A stretch of 64,000 bases of DNA. Source: Apibacter adventoris (GTDB lineage Bacteria; Bacteroidota; Bacteroidia; Flavobacteriales; Weeksellaceae). The DNA is taken from NCBI RefSeq assembly GCF_002964975.1, contig NZ_PSZM01000046.1, forward strand, positions 310,001-374,000. The letters run 5' to 3'. The notes beneath the pieces are model-generated. The model saw nothing but the letters and a program-made list of their open reading frames with translations. It was not told the DNA's origin and made no database searches. The position numbers and the translations under genes were made by a program. Below are positions 36,325 through 45,769 of this stretch, piece after piece (the stretch's first letter is position 1; every line of letters begins with the position of its first letter).

Positions 36325-37916
36325 TGCTACAAAGACATATATTTCGTAATAAAGTACCTAAATGGCTTATGAGTGTAGTAGCCTACACTATTATGGCGCC
36401 GATAATGCTTATAAATGGAGCTTATACAGGAAGTTCTATTGATATATCCGGGACTTTAGGAGTTATGTCTGAAGATATTAACATGGCTTACTTCTCATCA
36501 TCTGCAGGTATGTCTGTAGCCTATCCATTAATTATAAAGCTAAGACCTGTATTTGCAATAAAAAATACTTTATTACTAACTTTACTTATGCAGGTGATTT
36601 TAAGTATTATCTGTGCAGAAACAGATAATATGACTATAATAACCGGATGTAGTTTTTTAATTGGCTTCTTTAAAGCATTTGCTTTATTAGAAACATTATC
36701 TATTCTTATGCCGATTCTGAGTCCGGATAATAAGCGTAGCGTATTTTATGCTAAATTTTACCCAATAACATTAGGTTTGAGCCAATTGTCTATGGTGCTT
36801 ACTTCAGAACTAGCCTATCGTTACAATTGGCAGCATATGTACTATTTTATGGTGGCTCTTTTACTAATTGCTATTATTGCTGTTTTACTTACCTTTAGAT
36901 ATGTGAAATTACCTTCTATAATCCCACTATTAGATGCAGATTGGATTAGTGTAGTTTTAATATCCATATTTTATATTTCAGTCATTTATGTATTTACTTA
37001 TGGCAAAACTGATGACTGGTTTTATTCAAGATCTATTACCATTACCACATTTTTTATTATTCCGATCAGTCTTTTACTCTTTATTAGGAGACAATTTTTA
37101 AGAGAAAAACCTTACGCGGACCTTACTATATTAAAAAATACTAATACTTGGTTAGGCTATGTGATTTTGTTTATTGGAATGTTTTATGTTTCTGTGAGCG
37201 TTTTAGTATCCTCTTATGTAACTTCTGTTTTAAGACTAGAAAGTAATCGTTTATATGAATTATATATTATAACTATACCAGGTTTTATATTAGGTAGTTT
37301 TCTTTGTTTATGGTGGTTTAAAAAAGAAAGAAGAGTAAACTTAATAATTTTTATAGGATATTTATGTCTTATAGCTTCTTGTGTACTATTATATTTTACC
37401 ATAAGTCCACAAGGGGAATATAAGTTACTTTATCTCCCTATGTTTTTAAGAGGAATAGGAATGCTTATAATTTTTGTTGTATTTGGTGTTTATGTAGTAC
37501 AAGGAATTCCCGTTACTAAAATAATATTTAATGCTTTCTTATTGATAGGTATTCGATCAGCCTTGGCCCCTGCAATTAGTTCATCTATTTTTACCAATGC
37601 TATTTATCGTTTACAACAACATTTTATAGTTAAATATTCAGAAAATATTACCAATACTAATCCTATAGCAACAGAAAGGTATGAACAGTATTACAAAAGT
37701 GGTTTAGCAAAAGGTTTAGGTGTAAATGAAGCACAACAATACGCTACAACCAATTTATATAATCTTATACAAATACAAGCAATAACGACATCGTTAAAAG
37801 TCATTTTAGGAATTTTAATTATTATAGGAATTATTCTTCTTATTTTTATCTTTATATATCCATTTAATAATCATAAAAAACTTAAGTTTATAAAATTTGG
37901 CAAGGATATGGGATAA
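36324..37916 (+). CDS. MFS drug exporter, EmrB/QacA (DHA2) type
   Basis: A 530-aa protein with about 14 hydrophobic spans. Together with the HlyD-like and TolC-like proteins it forms a proton-driven tripartite pump. It shows the usual DHA2 start (YTGSSIDISGTLGVMSEDI) and a long loop near residues 440-480. The classical motif C glycines are less clear than in EmrB, so substrate range is open. It is the last gene of the marR operon. Confidence 0.88.
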   Translation: MLQRHIFRNKVPKWLMSVVAYTIMAPIMLINGAYTGSSIDISGTLGVMSEDINMAYFSSSAGMSVAYPLIIKLRPVFAIKNTLLLTLLMQVILSIICAETDNMTIITGCSFLIGFFKAFALLETLSILMPILSPDNKRSVFYAKFYPITLGLSQLSMVLTSELAYRYNWQHMYYFMVALLLIAIIAVLLTFRYVKLPSIIPLLDADWISVVLISIFYISVIYVFTYGKTDDWFYSRSITITTFFIIPISLLLFIRRQFLREKPYADLTILKNTNTWLGYVILFIGMFYVSVSVLVSSYVTSVLRLESNRLYELYIITIPGFILGSFLCLWWFKKERRVNLIIFIGYLCLIASCVLLYFTISPQGEYKLLYLPMFLRGIGMLIIFVVFGVYVVQGIPVTKIIFNAFLLIGIRSALAPAISSSIFTNAIYRLQQHFIVKYSENITNTNPIATERYEQYYKSGLAKGLGVNEAQQYATTNLYNLIQIQAITTSLKVILGILIIIGIILLIFIFIYPFNNHKKLKFIKFGKDMG

Positions 37917-37955
37917 ATTTCAAATAATAGTAAAAAATAATAGGGTAAACATTGA

Positions 37956-37963
37956 TAATTTTG
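37956..37963 (+). promoter_or_regulatory. -7 promoter box of dinB
   Basis: TAATTTTG matches TAnnTTTG and ends four bases before the GTG start at 37968. Transcription would begin at or inside the start codon, so dinB mRNA is probably leaderless. Confidence 0.5.
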
Positions 37964-37967
37964 TAAA

Positions 37968-39050
37968 GTGCGGAAAATTATTCACATTGATATGGATGCT
38001 TTTTTTGCATCTATAGAACAGAGAGATAATGAGGAATATAGAGGTAAGCCTTTGGCTGTAGGTTATTCAGGAGAAAGGGGAGTAGTCGCTGCAGCAAGTT
38101 ACGAAGCTCGTAAATATGGGGTACGGTCTGCTATGTCATCAAAATTAGCCCAACAAAAATGTCCGGAATTAATATTTGCTCCCTCACGTTTTGAAGTCTA
38201 CAAAAAGGTGTCTCAGCAGATTAGAGATATATTTTTTCAATATACAGATTTAGTTGAACCATTATCTTTAGATGAGGCATTTTTAGATGTTACACAAAAC
38301 CATAAGAATATGGAGTTTGCTATGGATATTGCTAAAGAAATCAAAGAAAAAATTCTTCTGGAAACTTCCTTAACGGCTTCAGCAGGTGTTTCATTTAATA
38401 AGTTTCTAGCTAAAATAGCTTCAGATTATAATAAACCCAATGGGCTATTCATTATAACCCCACAAAAATCAGAAAAATTTATTGAAAAACTAACTATCGA
38501 AAAATTTTTTGGAATAGGGAAAAAGACAGCAGAGAAAATGCATCGCTTAGGAATAAATACAGGTTGGGATTTAAAACAGAAAACGGAAGAAGAGCTTATT
38601 AATTGGTTTGGAAAGATAGGAAAACAATATTATCTTAATGCTAGAGGTAAAGATAATCGAGAAGTAAATCCTAACAGGATAAGAAAATCTTTGGGAGCAG
38701 AAAATACATTTATGTATGATACAGATTCTTTACCTAAACTTTATAAAGAGCTGGGAATTATAGCGCAAGAGGTAATACAAAGAGTAAAAAAAAGTTCTTT
38801 TAAAGGAAAGACCGTAACCTTGAAAATTAAATATTCCGACTTTAAATTAATTTCTAAAAGCAAAACGCATATAACTTATATAAATGAATACACACTTTTA
38901 TATAAAATCGCTTTAGAACTCCTCAGTGAAGTAGAATTATACAATAAAGTGCGCCTCATTGGTTTAAGCATTAAAAACTCTGAAATAAAAACAGAACAAT
39001 TTATCAAAGAAGGATATCAGTTTAAAATACCTTTTAAAGAGTTTAAATAA
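37968..39050 (+). CDS. dinB: DNA polymerase IV (Y family)
   Basis: A 360-aa translesion polymerase starting with GTG. The catalytic carboxylates are in IIHIDMDAFFASIEQ and LSLDEAFLDVT. The palm block SYEARKYGVRSAMSS, SAGVSFNKFLAKIASDYNKP, a helix-hairpin-helix at FFGIGKKTAEKMHRLG, and the little-finger domain from about residue 235 are all present. It copies past damaged bases with low fidelity. I see no SOS box, and Bacteroidota LexA sites vary, so damage induction cannot be judged. Confidence 0.95.
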   Translation: MRKIIHIDMDAFFASIEQRDNEEYRGKPLAVGYSGERGVVAAASYEARKYGVRSAMSSKLAQQKCPELIFAPSRFEVYKKVSQQIRDIFFQYTDLVEPLSLDEAFLDVTQNHKNMEFAMDIAKEIKEKILLETSLTASAGVSFNKFLAKIASDYNKPNGLFIITPQKSEKFIEKLTIEKFFGIGKKTAEKMHRLGINTGWDLKQKTEEELINWFGKIGKQYYLNARGKDNREVNPNRIRKSLGAENTFMYDTDSLPKLYKELGIIAQEVIQRVKKSSFKGKTVTLKIKYSDFKLISKSKTHITYINEYTLLYKIALELLSEVELYNKVRLIGLSIKNSEIKTEQFIKEGYQFKIPFKEFK

Positions 39051-39093
39051 ATAAATTTTTATTAGTATTTTTATTTGCTATATAATTAGAAAT

Positions 39094-39456
39094 ATGAATA
39101 TAGAAGAATTAAGAGAATTTTGTCTTTCAATAAAAGGTGCCTCTGAAAGTTTTCCTTTCGACGAATATACCTTAGTATTTAAGGTAATGAATAAAATGTT
39201 TTTATACTTCTCCCTTTCACCTAAAAACAATGAATTTTTTGCTAATATGAAATGTGATCCGGAAAAATCAGAAGAATTAAGAGAACAATATGACGGAATA
39301 GATTTTGGATATCATTCAGATAAAAAATATTGGATATCTGTGTATTTAAATAAAGATGTACCAGATCCTTTAATTAAAGATTTAATTAATCATTCCGTAA
39401 GTGAAGTAATAAAAAAATTACCTATAAAAAAACAAAATGAATATAATGAAATATGA
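39094..39456 (+). CDS. MmcQ/YjbR family protein
   Basis: A 120-aa protein of the family's normal length. It starts with MNIEELREFCLSIKGASESFPFDEYTLVFKV and continues with MFLYFSLSPKNNEFFANMKCDPEK and the HSDKKYWISVYLN block. The fold resembles a double-wing DNA-binding or CyaY-like domain; the function is unknown. It is 43 bp after dinB, possibly co-transcribed with it. Confidence 0.88.
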   Translation: MNIEELREFCLSIKGASESFPFDEYTLVFKVMNKMFLYFSLSPKNNEFFANMKCDPEKSEELREQYDGIDFGYHSDKKYWISVYLNKDVPDPLIKDLINHSVSEVIKKLPIKKQNEYNEI

Positions 39457-39499
39457 AAAAAAACATTAAATAAAAGATAACTTAATAGAAAAAATTCAT

Positions 39500-39904
39500 T
39501 TAATTATGATTGTCATTTTTCTTTTTTTTCTTTTTTGTAGTTTTATTTTTTTCTCCATTTATAGCCCTTTCCCTTTTTATTTTTATATATTTTTCAAATT
39601 GTTCAGGAAGTAATATTTCTTTAAGCTTGGAATCGATTTCTCTGTCATTGTTTTCAATCATAAATCTTAATTCAGTAGCGTCGGTACCCTTATCTATAGC
39701 CGATTTTATTTTCTTATTACTTTCCATATATATATCATACAGTTCAAGTTTCTGAAAGTCATCTAAACTTACATCTTTATCTAAGGTTTCCAGTTGTTTA
39801 TCAGTAAGGTCTTTCACATCTAGTTTTGGGTTGTCCTGAGCAATTAAGAAAAAACTTAAACAAAAAGTGAAAATAAATGAAAAAATACAGATTTTACTAT
39901 TCAT
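39500..39904 (-). CDS. Secreted protein with Spy/CpxP-like helices and a lysine-rich tail
   Basis: A 134-aa protein with a signal peptide (cleavage near LIAQ-DNP). The rest is helical and charged. The pattern DKQLETLDKDVSLDDFQKLELYDIYMES followed by EILLPEQFEKYIKIK resembles the LTxEQ..K repeats of Spy/CpxP-type periplasmic proteins. It ends in KNKTTKKKKKKNDNHN. The tail might bind anionic polymers or nucleic acid, but an A-run of this kind is also prone to slippage. The function is not known. Confidence 0.6.
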   Translation of the reverse strand: MNSKICIFSFIFTFCLSFFLIAQDNPKLDVKDLTDKQLETLDKDVSLDDFQKLELYDIYMESNKKIKSAIDKGTDATELRFMIENNDREIDSKLKEILLPEQFEKYIKIKRERAINGEKNKTTKKKKKKNDNHN

Positions 39905-40006
39905 AAATATATGATTTAAACATCCTAAAATTACTAAAATAAATTTATCTATCTAGTTTTAGTTGAAATTTATATTTTTACAATCGCTTATATAAAGTAA
40001 ATTTCA

Positions 40007-40471
40007 ATGAATTCAATTTTAAAAATAAAAAAGAAATTAGCAGATTATTGTGTCTATCAAGATCGAAGTCATTGGGAAGTAGAAAAAAAAATAAAAGAAG
40101 CTTCTTATTTAAATGAAGAAGAAAAAGGGGAAATTATTATATGGCTGATTCAAAATAATTTTTTGAATGAAGAAAGATTTGCTAAAGCTTACGTAAAAGG
40201 AAAATTTAATCAGAAACAATGGGGAAGAAATAAAATAATTATAGGATTAAAACAAAAAAGAGTACCTGAGAAATTAATAGATATTGCATTAAATGAAATT
40301 GATGAAGAAGCATACCAAGCAACCTTAGAAATAGTTGCAGATAAAAAATGGAATTCACTAATTGAAAATACAGCCATTTCCAAAAAAAAGAAACTTATAT
40401 CATTTCTTATTCAGAAAGGATATGAAAATCAATTAATTTATGATTTAATAAAAATTAAATATTCTGATTAA
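40007..40471 (+). CDS. recX: Regulatory protein RecX
   Basis: A 154-aa protein of three repeated three-helix units. It has LADYCVYQDRSHWEVEKKIKEA, LIQNNFLNEERFAKAYVKGK, QWGRNKIIIGLKQKRVPEKLID, and a last repeat ending LIQKGYENQLIYDLI. RecX limits RecA filament growth. Its last 17 bases overlap the end of the convergent thioredoxin gene. Confidence 0.92.
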   Translation: MNSILKIKKKLADYCVYQDRSHWEVEKKIKEASYLNEEEKGEIIIWLIQNNFLNEERFAKAYVKGKFNQKQWGRNKIIIGLKQKRVPEKLIDIALNEIDEEAYQATLEIVADKKWNSLIENTAISKKKKLISFLIQKGYENQLIYDLIKIKYSD

Positions 40472-40757
40472 TTATTTCAACTAGCTCATGCACAGGTTTT
40501 ACTCCACTTTCCCGCCATTTTAGTTTTCCATTTTTAAATAATAATAGTGTAGGAACCGATTGTATTTGATAAAAATTTGCCAATCCAGGATTTTTATCAA
40601 TATCAATTTTTATAATATTAGCATTATTTCCTACTTTATTTTTTACTTCTTTTAGCATGGGAGCCAAAGTTTTACAAGGTCCACACCATTCCGCGGAAAA
40701 ATCTACTAGTACAATTTTATTTTTATTAATTATTTCTGAAAAATTTCCCATATCCAA
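40455..40757 (-). CDS. trxA: Thioredoxin
   Basis: A 100-aa single-domain thioredoxin with redox centre FSAEWCGPCKTLAPML, the cis-Pro loop IQSVPTLLLFKNGK, and the usual Asp/Lys positions. There is no signal peptide, so it is cytoplasmic. It reduces disulfides of ribonucleotide reductase, peroxiredoxins and others. The name is by family; other thioredoxins elsewhere in the genome are likely. Confidence 0.93.
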   Translation of the reverse strand: MDMGNFSEIINKNKIVLVDFSAEWCGPCKTLAPMLKEVKNKVGNNANIIKIDIDKNPGLANFYQIQSVPTLLLFKNGKLKWRESGVKPVHELVEIINQNI

Positions 40758-40787
40758 TCAATTTTTATTACATACCCTCAAAAATCA

Positions 40788-40808
40788 ATCCTATTTATAC
40801 AATAGGAT
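40788..40808 (-). terminator. Possible terminator of the beta-helix lipoprotein gene
   Basis: Arms ATCCTAT and ATAGGAT with a seven-base loop; on the minus strand TGATTTTTG follows. It lies in the 84-bp gap between two minus-strand genes. The stem is short, so this is a modest call. Confidence 0.4.
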
Positions 40809-40841
40809 AAGAAATCTTAATATGTAATATCCAGGGAGTAT

Positions 40842-42251
40842 TTATTTTTGATAAGCGCCTAGATTAGGGTTTATAGTTCTGGAAACACCATTTATATCTT
40901 TAGGAATAGCAATAGAATAGGTTAAATTACCTTTACCTATAGCCGGCGAGGCAGGTTTTAGATTTAATTTAGGATTATTATATCCTGTTTTATAAAAAAG
41001 AGGGTTTTGATTAACTATTATATCTTTAAAATTTGGATTTCCTTGAATAGTTATTTTGTCTGAATTGTTTCTAATAAGATTTGTATCAAAAGTATAATTA
41101 AAAGCCGCATTTTTATTGATATCCAGAAATAAGCTATTAGAGTTTCGAGTCCAAAGAATACAGTTTTTGAAAATAATATTTAATGGGTTGTAAGAAAGGC
41201 TTCCTTTATCAGAATAATAATTTGAAAGATAAACGGCATATCCCGGAGATAAATTTAAATTCCAATAGTTTGAAAATGTACAATGTGTGAAATCATAGTT
41301 ACCGCCATTTTCTATAATTAAGTCACTTTTGCCACAATTATTCATTACTATATTTTCCCCTTTTATAGATCCTTTTATAGAATGAATTCCGGCATCCATA
41401 AAATTTAAAATTTGAGAATTAAAAATATTTAACTCAGAATTTTTTTCTAAAAATAACCCTTGATTACCACCTTTTATAATAGCATAGTTTATATTGGCTT
41501 TAGTATTTTCCATTAAATGAATTTTATTCCAGTTAGCAGGTAGTGTATCATGTTCAATATCATGTCTGTCGCCACGTATTAATACTTTTTCATTTAAAGT
41601 TCCGTTAATAATGAGTTGACATCCTTTATCTATTATTAAAGCCGCGTTTTTATGTAAATATACCTTCGTGCCCTTATTTATAGTGAGCTTGGATCCATTA
41701 ACAAATTTCAAGTTTCCATATATAACTTTAGATTTAGAACTATCCCATATCAAATCAGATTTGATTTCTTTAGTACCGGAAGTAGAAAAATAAAAATCAG
41801 CATTTTCAACTAAAGAAATAAGTTTAACTTTTTGTATGTTTCCTACAGTTTCAAAAATAAGATTTTCATCCACTAAAGCAGTAGGAGAGGTTATAGTTTT
41901 CGGTGCTAATTCAATAAAAATATAAAGACTATCGTGAGCACGTAAGGAAACATTTTGAAAATTGTTATTATTGGCATTTCCTCCGGAAACACCGTCTACA
42001 TTAATTTTAAATTGTGAGTCTAAATTTTTTTCCAGATAAATTCTGGGTATAGTAACATCTTCGTTTTGTTGGTTATAAACTTTTAAGACATAAGTATTTG
42101 AACGATTTTCAGAAAACACAGTATCTAGTATCAAGGTGTCTTTGGAAAATCGTAGGGGTTGACTGGCTAAATCGTAATTGTAATCATCACGGCAAGAAAA
42201 AATAATAATACTGAATAATAATATACAAACTACAGAATATAATTTTTTCAT
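40842..42251 (-). CDS. Surface lipoprotein with right-handed beta-helix domain
   Basis: A 469-aa protein with lipobox IFSC (Cys20) followed by RDDYNYD, an acidic surface-export type signal. Residues of about 35-130 form an Ig-like beta domain (QPLRFSKDTLILDTVFSENR..). From about 165 there are stacked beta-helix rungs: LTINKGTKVYLHKNAALIID, IINGTLNEKVLIRGD, INYAIIKGGNQGLFLEK and more. The end, LKPASPAIGKGNL plus DINGVSRTINPNLGAYQK, is the typical finish of such anchor-type proteins. It is probably a structural or glycan-binding surface protein; no catalytic residues are visible. The 42-bp gap to the upstream beta-barrel gene suggests co-expression. Confidence 0.82.
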   Translation of the reverse strand: MKKLYSVVCILLFSIIIFSCRDDYNYDLASQPLRFSKDTLILDTVFSENRSNTYVLKVYNQQNEDVTIPRIYLEKNLDSQFKINVDGVSGGNANNNNFQNVSLRAHDSLYIFIELAPKTITSPTALVDENLIFETVGNIQKVKLISLVENADFYFSTSGTKEIKSDLIWDSSKSKVIYGNLKFVNGSKLTINKGTKVYLHKNAALIIDKGCQLIINGTLNEKVLIRGDRHDIEHDTLPANWNKIHLMENTKANINYAIIKGGNQGLFLEKNSELNIFNSQILNFMDAGIHSIKGSIKGENIVMNNCGKSDLIIENGGNYDFTHCTFSNYWNLNLSPGYAVYLSNYYSDKGSLSYNPLNIIFKNCILWTRNSNSLFLDINKNAAFNYTFDTNLIRNNSDKITIQGNPNFKDIIVNQNPLFYKTGYNNPKLNLKPASPAIGKGNLTYSIAIPKDINGVSRTINPNLGAYQK

Positions 42252-42292
42252 GGTATGATAATAAAAAAATTTATAATAAATGCTACTTAAAG

Positions 42293-42892
42293 TTAAAACT
42301 TATAACCTATGCTTAAAATTAATGAATTTTGTTTTTTTTCAAGTTGAAATTGTTGTCCGGAATGCTTATTTATAAATTTTGTTTCATTATCATTAAATCC
42401 GAACTCATATCTAACGTCGAATGTAAAAGAAGAAATATCTAAACCAGTTCCTACCTGTCCGGCCAGTGAAAAATCATCAGTTTTTGTTTTTTTAATACCT
42501 TTTAGAGAAATTCCTTCATTTAAAGAAGTAGAAAAAACAGGTCCGGCGTATATTCGGCCTATTCCCAAAAATTTATGACCTACAAGCACAGGTATATCCA
42601 ACCTATTAGAATGAGCAGTAAAATCTCCTTGAGAAAAAGAATTAAAATCTGTTTTCATTGAAGAAAAATATATTTCAGGCTGTAAAAACCAATTTAAAAA
42701 ATGAATTCTGCTATAAGCTCCCATATGCCATCCAATATTATTTTTTGCATGGCTTTCTTTAATATCAGTTACTAAATTTTTTAAATTTCCATCATATCCA
42801 AAAGCCATTCCACCTTTAATACCAAAATTTATTTGAGAAAAGCACACAGTAGGAATTATTAATAAAATAAGTATAGAAAAACCTTTTTTCAT
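42293..42892 (-). CDS. Outer-membrane beta-barrel protein (PorT-like small barrel)
   Basis: A 199-aa protein with signal peptide (ends near TVCFSQ) and alternating beta-strands to the C-terminus, starting INFGIKGGMAFGYDG and ending NSLILSIGYKF with a terminal aromatic. This is the small OMP beta-barrel/PorT group common in Bacteroidota. The role is unknown; being encoded directly before a surface lipoprotein hints at a membrane partner. Confidence 0.85.
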   Translation of the reverse strand: MKKGFSILILLIIPTVCFSQINFGIKGGMAFGYDGNLKNLVTDIKESHAKNNIGWHMGAYSRIHFLNWFLQPEIYFSSMKTDFNSFSQGDFTAHSNRLDIPVLVGHKFLGIGRIYAGPVFSTSLNEGISLKGIKKTKTDDFSLAGQVGTGLDISSFTFDVRYEFGFNDNETKFINKHSGQQFQLEKKQNSLILSIGYKF

Positions 42893-42972
42893 AAGAATGT
42901 TTTTAAATGAAAATTTTTCAAAGATAATTAATAATTATTATATTTGAATTAATATTAAATTATAAGATAATT

Positions 42973-43665
42973 ATGGAAATTGTATATTATGGTCACGGCT
43001 GTTTTTGCTTTAAGACAAGCACATCAAAAATTATTATAGATCCTTTTATTACAGCTAATGAATTAGCTAAAGAAATAAATATAAATGATATTAAAACAGA
43101 TTATATTTTTCTTACCCATGCTCATTTTGATCATATTTTAGATGTAGAAGCTATTGCAAAAAATAATGATGCAACTATATTGGCTAATGTAGAAATAGCA
43201 AGGCATTATGAAAAATTGGGATTTAAAGTTATTCCAATGAATATAGGAGGAGTTAAAAAATTTGATTTTGGAAGAGTTAAAATGGTTTCGGCAGTTCATA
43301 GTTCTACTTTTCCAGATGGAATGTATGGAGGATTAGCAGCTGGGTTTCTAATGAAGATGGACGGAAAAGTAGTCTATTTTTCAGGCGATACTGCATTAAC
43401 TCAGGATATGAAAAATCTTCCTTACGTATACGGTTATATTGATGTAGCTATATTACCTGTAGGAAATACTTTCACAATGGGTGTTTATGATGCAGTAGCA
43501 GCTGCAAAATTTGTTAAAACCCGCAATGTGATAGCATCTCATTATGATACTTTTCCGGAAATTAAAGTTCACAAAGAAAAAGCCAAACATGCTTTCTTGG
43601 CTGATGAAAAACATCTTACTTTTTTACCTATAGGAGGCTCTATTGATATTTCTAAATTTGTTTAA
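42973..43665 (+). CDS. UPF0173 metal-dependent hydrolase (metallo-beta-lactamase fold)
   Basis: A 230-aa protein. The metal signature HxHxDH appears in FLTHAHFDHILDVEA. A later His lies in VSAVHSSTFPDGMYGG, the Asp in VYFSGDTALTQDM, and the last His in NVIASHYDTFPEIK. It matches the UPF0173 group throughout; the substrate is unknown. A -7-like TATATTTG lies about 30 nt upstream. Confidence 0.93.
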   Translation: MEIVYYGHGCFCFKTSTSKIIIDPFITANELAKEININDIKTDYIFLTHAHFDHILDVEAIAKNNDATILANVEIARHYEKLGFKVIPMNIGGVKKFDFGRVKMVSAVHSSTFPDGMYGGLAAGFLMKMDGKVVYFSGDTALTQDMKNLPYVYGYIDVAILPVGNTFTMGVYDAVAAAKFVKTRNVIASHYDTFPEIKVHKEKAKHAFLADEKHLTFLPIGGSIDISKFV

Positions 43666-43730
43666 TCTAAATAAAATATTATACTTTTGCTATAAAATCA
43701 TTTAAAATTGAGTTTTGTTGCTTAACGATT

Positions 43731-45764
43731 ATGAATAGTTTATTGAAAAAAATTGAGACGCCTTTTGATAGTATACCGTTTGAAAATATAAACCAAGAAG
43801 ACTTTAAATCTGCAATAGAATGGGCAATCAAAGAATCAAAAGAAGAAATACAAAAAATAATTGAAAACACAGAACCACCTGGTTTTATCAATACTATAGT
43901 TGCCTTAGAAAATAGCGGTAAAAAGCTTAATATCATTTCAGCTGTTTTTTTTAATCTAAATTCAGCTGAAACCAATGATTATCTACAGAATTTAGCTCAG
44001 GAAATATCTCCTATGCTTGCAGAATATAGCAATGATATTATTTTAAATGAAAAACTGTTTGAAAAAATAAAAATAGTTTATGATACAACACTTAAATCTA
44101 AGCTAACTCAAGAAGAATATAGATTACTAGATAAAACATATAAAGATTTTTATAAAAATGGGGCGCTACTATCAGAAGAAGATAAGCAGAAATTAAGGGA
44201 AATTTCTAACGAATTAGCGACTCTTACCGTAAAATTTGGTCAAAATGTATTGAGAGATACAAATGATTATATTTTACATCTTAAAAATGAAAAGGACTTA
44301 GAGGGTCTACCCGATTTAATTATTAGCATGGCTCGGGAGGAAGCAAAAAAAAGGAAACTAGACGGATGGGTTTTTACTTTACATTTTCCTAGTTATGTTC
44401 CATTTTTAAAATATTCTAAACATAGAGAGTTACGTGAAGAAATTTACATAGCATCTATGCAAAAAGGATTCAAAGATAATGAAAATAATAATGAAAAAAT
44501 TATTCACCAGATTGTAGAGTTAAGACAGCAAAAAGCAGAGTTATTAGGATACAGCACTTATGCAGATTTAATTTTACAAGAAAGAATGGCTTCTAGTCCT
44601 AAGATTGTTTTAGATTTTCTTTTAGATCTTTTGAATAAAGCAAAGCCTTTTGCTGAAAAAGAGGTAAGTGAATTGAAAGAATTGGCAGTGCAAGATGGAA
44701 TAAATGAAATAATGGCTTATGATCATGCATATTATGCAGAAGTTTTACGAAAAAATAAATATGATTTATCAGAGGAAGAATTAAAACCTTACTTTCCCCT
44801 GAAACAGGTATTAAAAGCAGCCTTTGATGCGGCTAATAAATTATATGGATTATCTTTTAAAAAAAGGAATGATATCCAAAAATACCACCCCGAAGTAGAC
44901 GTTTATGAAGTTTTAAATGAAGAGAAAAAAACATATGCGCTATTATATACAGATTTTTTTCCTCGTGAAGGGAAACGGGCTGGTGCATGGATGACTCAAT
45001 ATAAAGGACAATACAAAACTTTACAAGAGAATATAAGACCACATATCTCTATAGTTTGTAATTTTTCTCGGCCTAATGGAGATATTCCATCCTTACTTAC
45101 TTTTTCAGAAGTAACTACATTATTTCATGAATTTGGTCATGCACTTCATGGTATTTTAGCAAACACAACATTTGAGTCTTTATCAGGTACTAATGTATAT
45201 TGGGATTTTGTGGAATTACCATCTCAATTTATGGAGAATTTCTGCTATGAAAAGGAATTTCTAGTTACTTTTGCTAAACATTTCCAAACCGGAGAGGTAT
45301 TAGAAGAAGATAAAATAGATAAAATAGTAGCTTCAGCAAATTTTTTACAAGGTTATCAAACCTTAAGGCAAATAGGTTTCGGTTTATTGGATATGGCATA
45401 TCATACAAATCAATTAAAACCTTCCGATTCTATTGAAGATTTTGAAGAAAAACACATAAAAAAAACTCAGTTATATCCTCATATTAAAAAAACTGCTATA
45501 AGTCCATCTTTTTCTCATATTTTTCAAGGCGGATATGCTGCAGGATATTATTCTTATAAATGGGCAGAAGTTTTAGATGCTGATGCATTTAGTTTTTTTA
45601 AAGAAAATGGAATTTTTGACCCTGAAACTGCAGATAAATTTAAAACTTTATTAAGTAAAGGAGGTACTGATGATCCTATGGAGCTGTATATTGCATTTAG
45701 AGGACGAAGGCCTCAGCCGGAAGCATTGCTTAAAAGAGCGGGATTAATTACCCAAGATGTTTAA
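43731..45764 (+). CDS. M3 family zinc peptidase (oligopeptidase A / dipeptidyl carboxypeptidase type)
   Basis: A 677-aa protein without signal peptide. The catalytic HEFGH is at residues 466-470 in TLFHEFGHALHGI, and the third ligand lies in WDFVELPSQFMENFCYE. The substrate-binding SHIFQGGYAAGYYSYKWAEVLDADAF block is at the C-terminus. It degrades short peptides in the cytoplasm. It is five bases from the stop of the convergent radC. Confidence 0.94.
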   Translation: MNSLLKKIETPFDSIPFENINQEDFKSAIEWAIKESKEEIQKIIENTEPPGFINTIVALENSGKKLNIISAVFFNLNSAETNDYLQNLAQEISPMLAEYSNDIILNEKLFEKIKIVYDTTLKSKLTQEEYRLLDKTYKDFYKNGALLSEEDKQKLREISNELATLTVKFGQNVLRDTNDYILHLKNEKDLEGLPDLIISMAREEAKKRKLDGWVFTLHFPSYVPFLKYSKHRELREEIYIASMQKGFKDNENNNEKIIHQIVELRQQKAELLGYSTYADLILQERMASSPKIVLDFLLDLLNKAKPFAEKEVSELKELAVQDGINEIMAYDHAYYAEVLRKNKYDLSEEELKPYFPLKQVLKAAFDAANKLYGLSFKKRNDIQKYHPEVDVYEVLNEEKKTYALLYTDFFPREGKRAGAWMTQYKGQYKTLQENIRPHISIVCNFSRPNGDIPSLLTFSEVTTLFHEFGHALHGILANTTFESLSGTNVYWDFVELPSQFMENFCYEKEFLVTFAKHFQTGEVLEEDKIDKIVASANFLQGYQTLRQIGFGLLDMAYHTNQLKPSDSIEDFEEKHIKKTQLYPHIKKTAISPSFSHIFQGGYAAGYYSYKWAEVLDADAFSFFKENGIFDPETADKFKTLLSKGGTDDPMELYIAFRGRRPQPEALLKRAGLITQDV

Positions 45765-45769
45765 TATAT

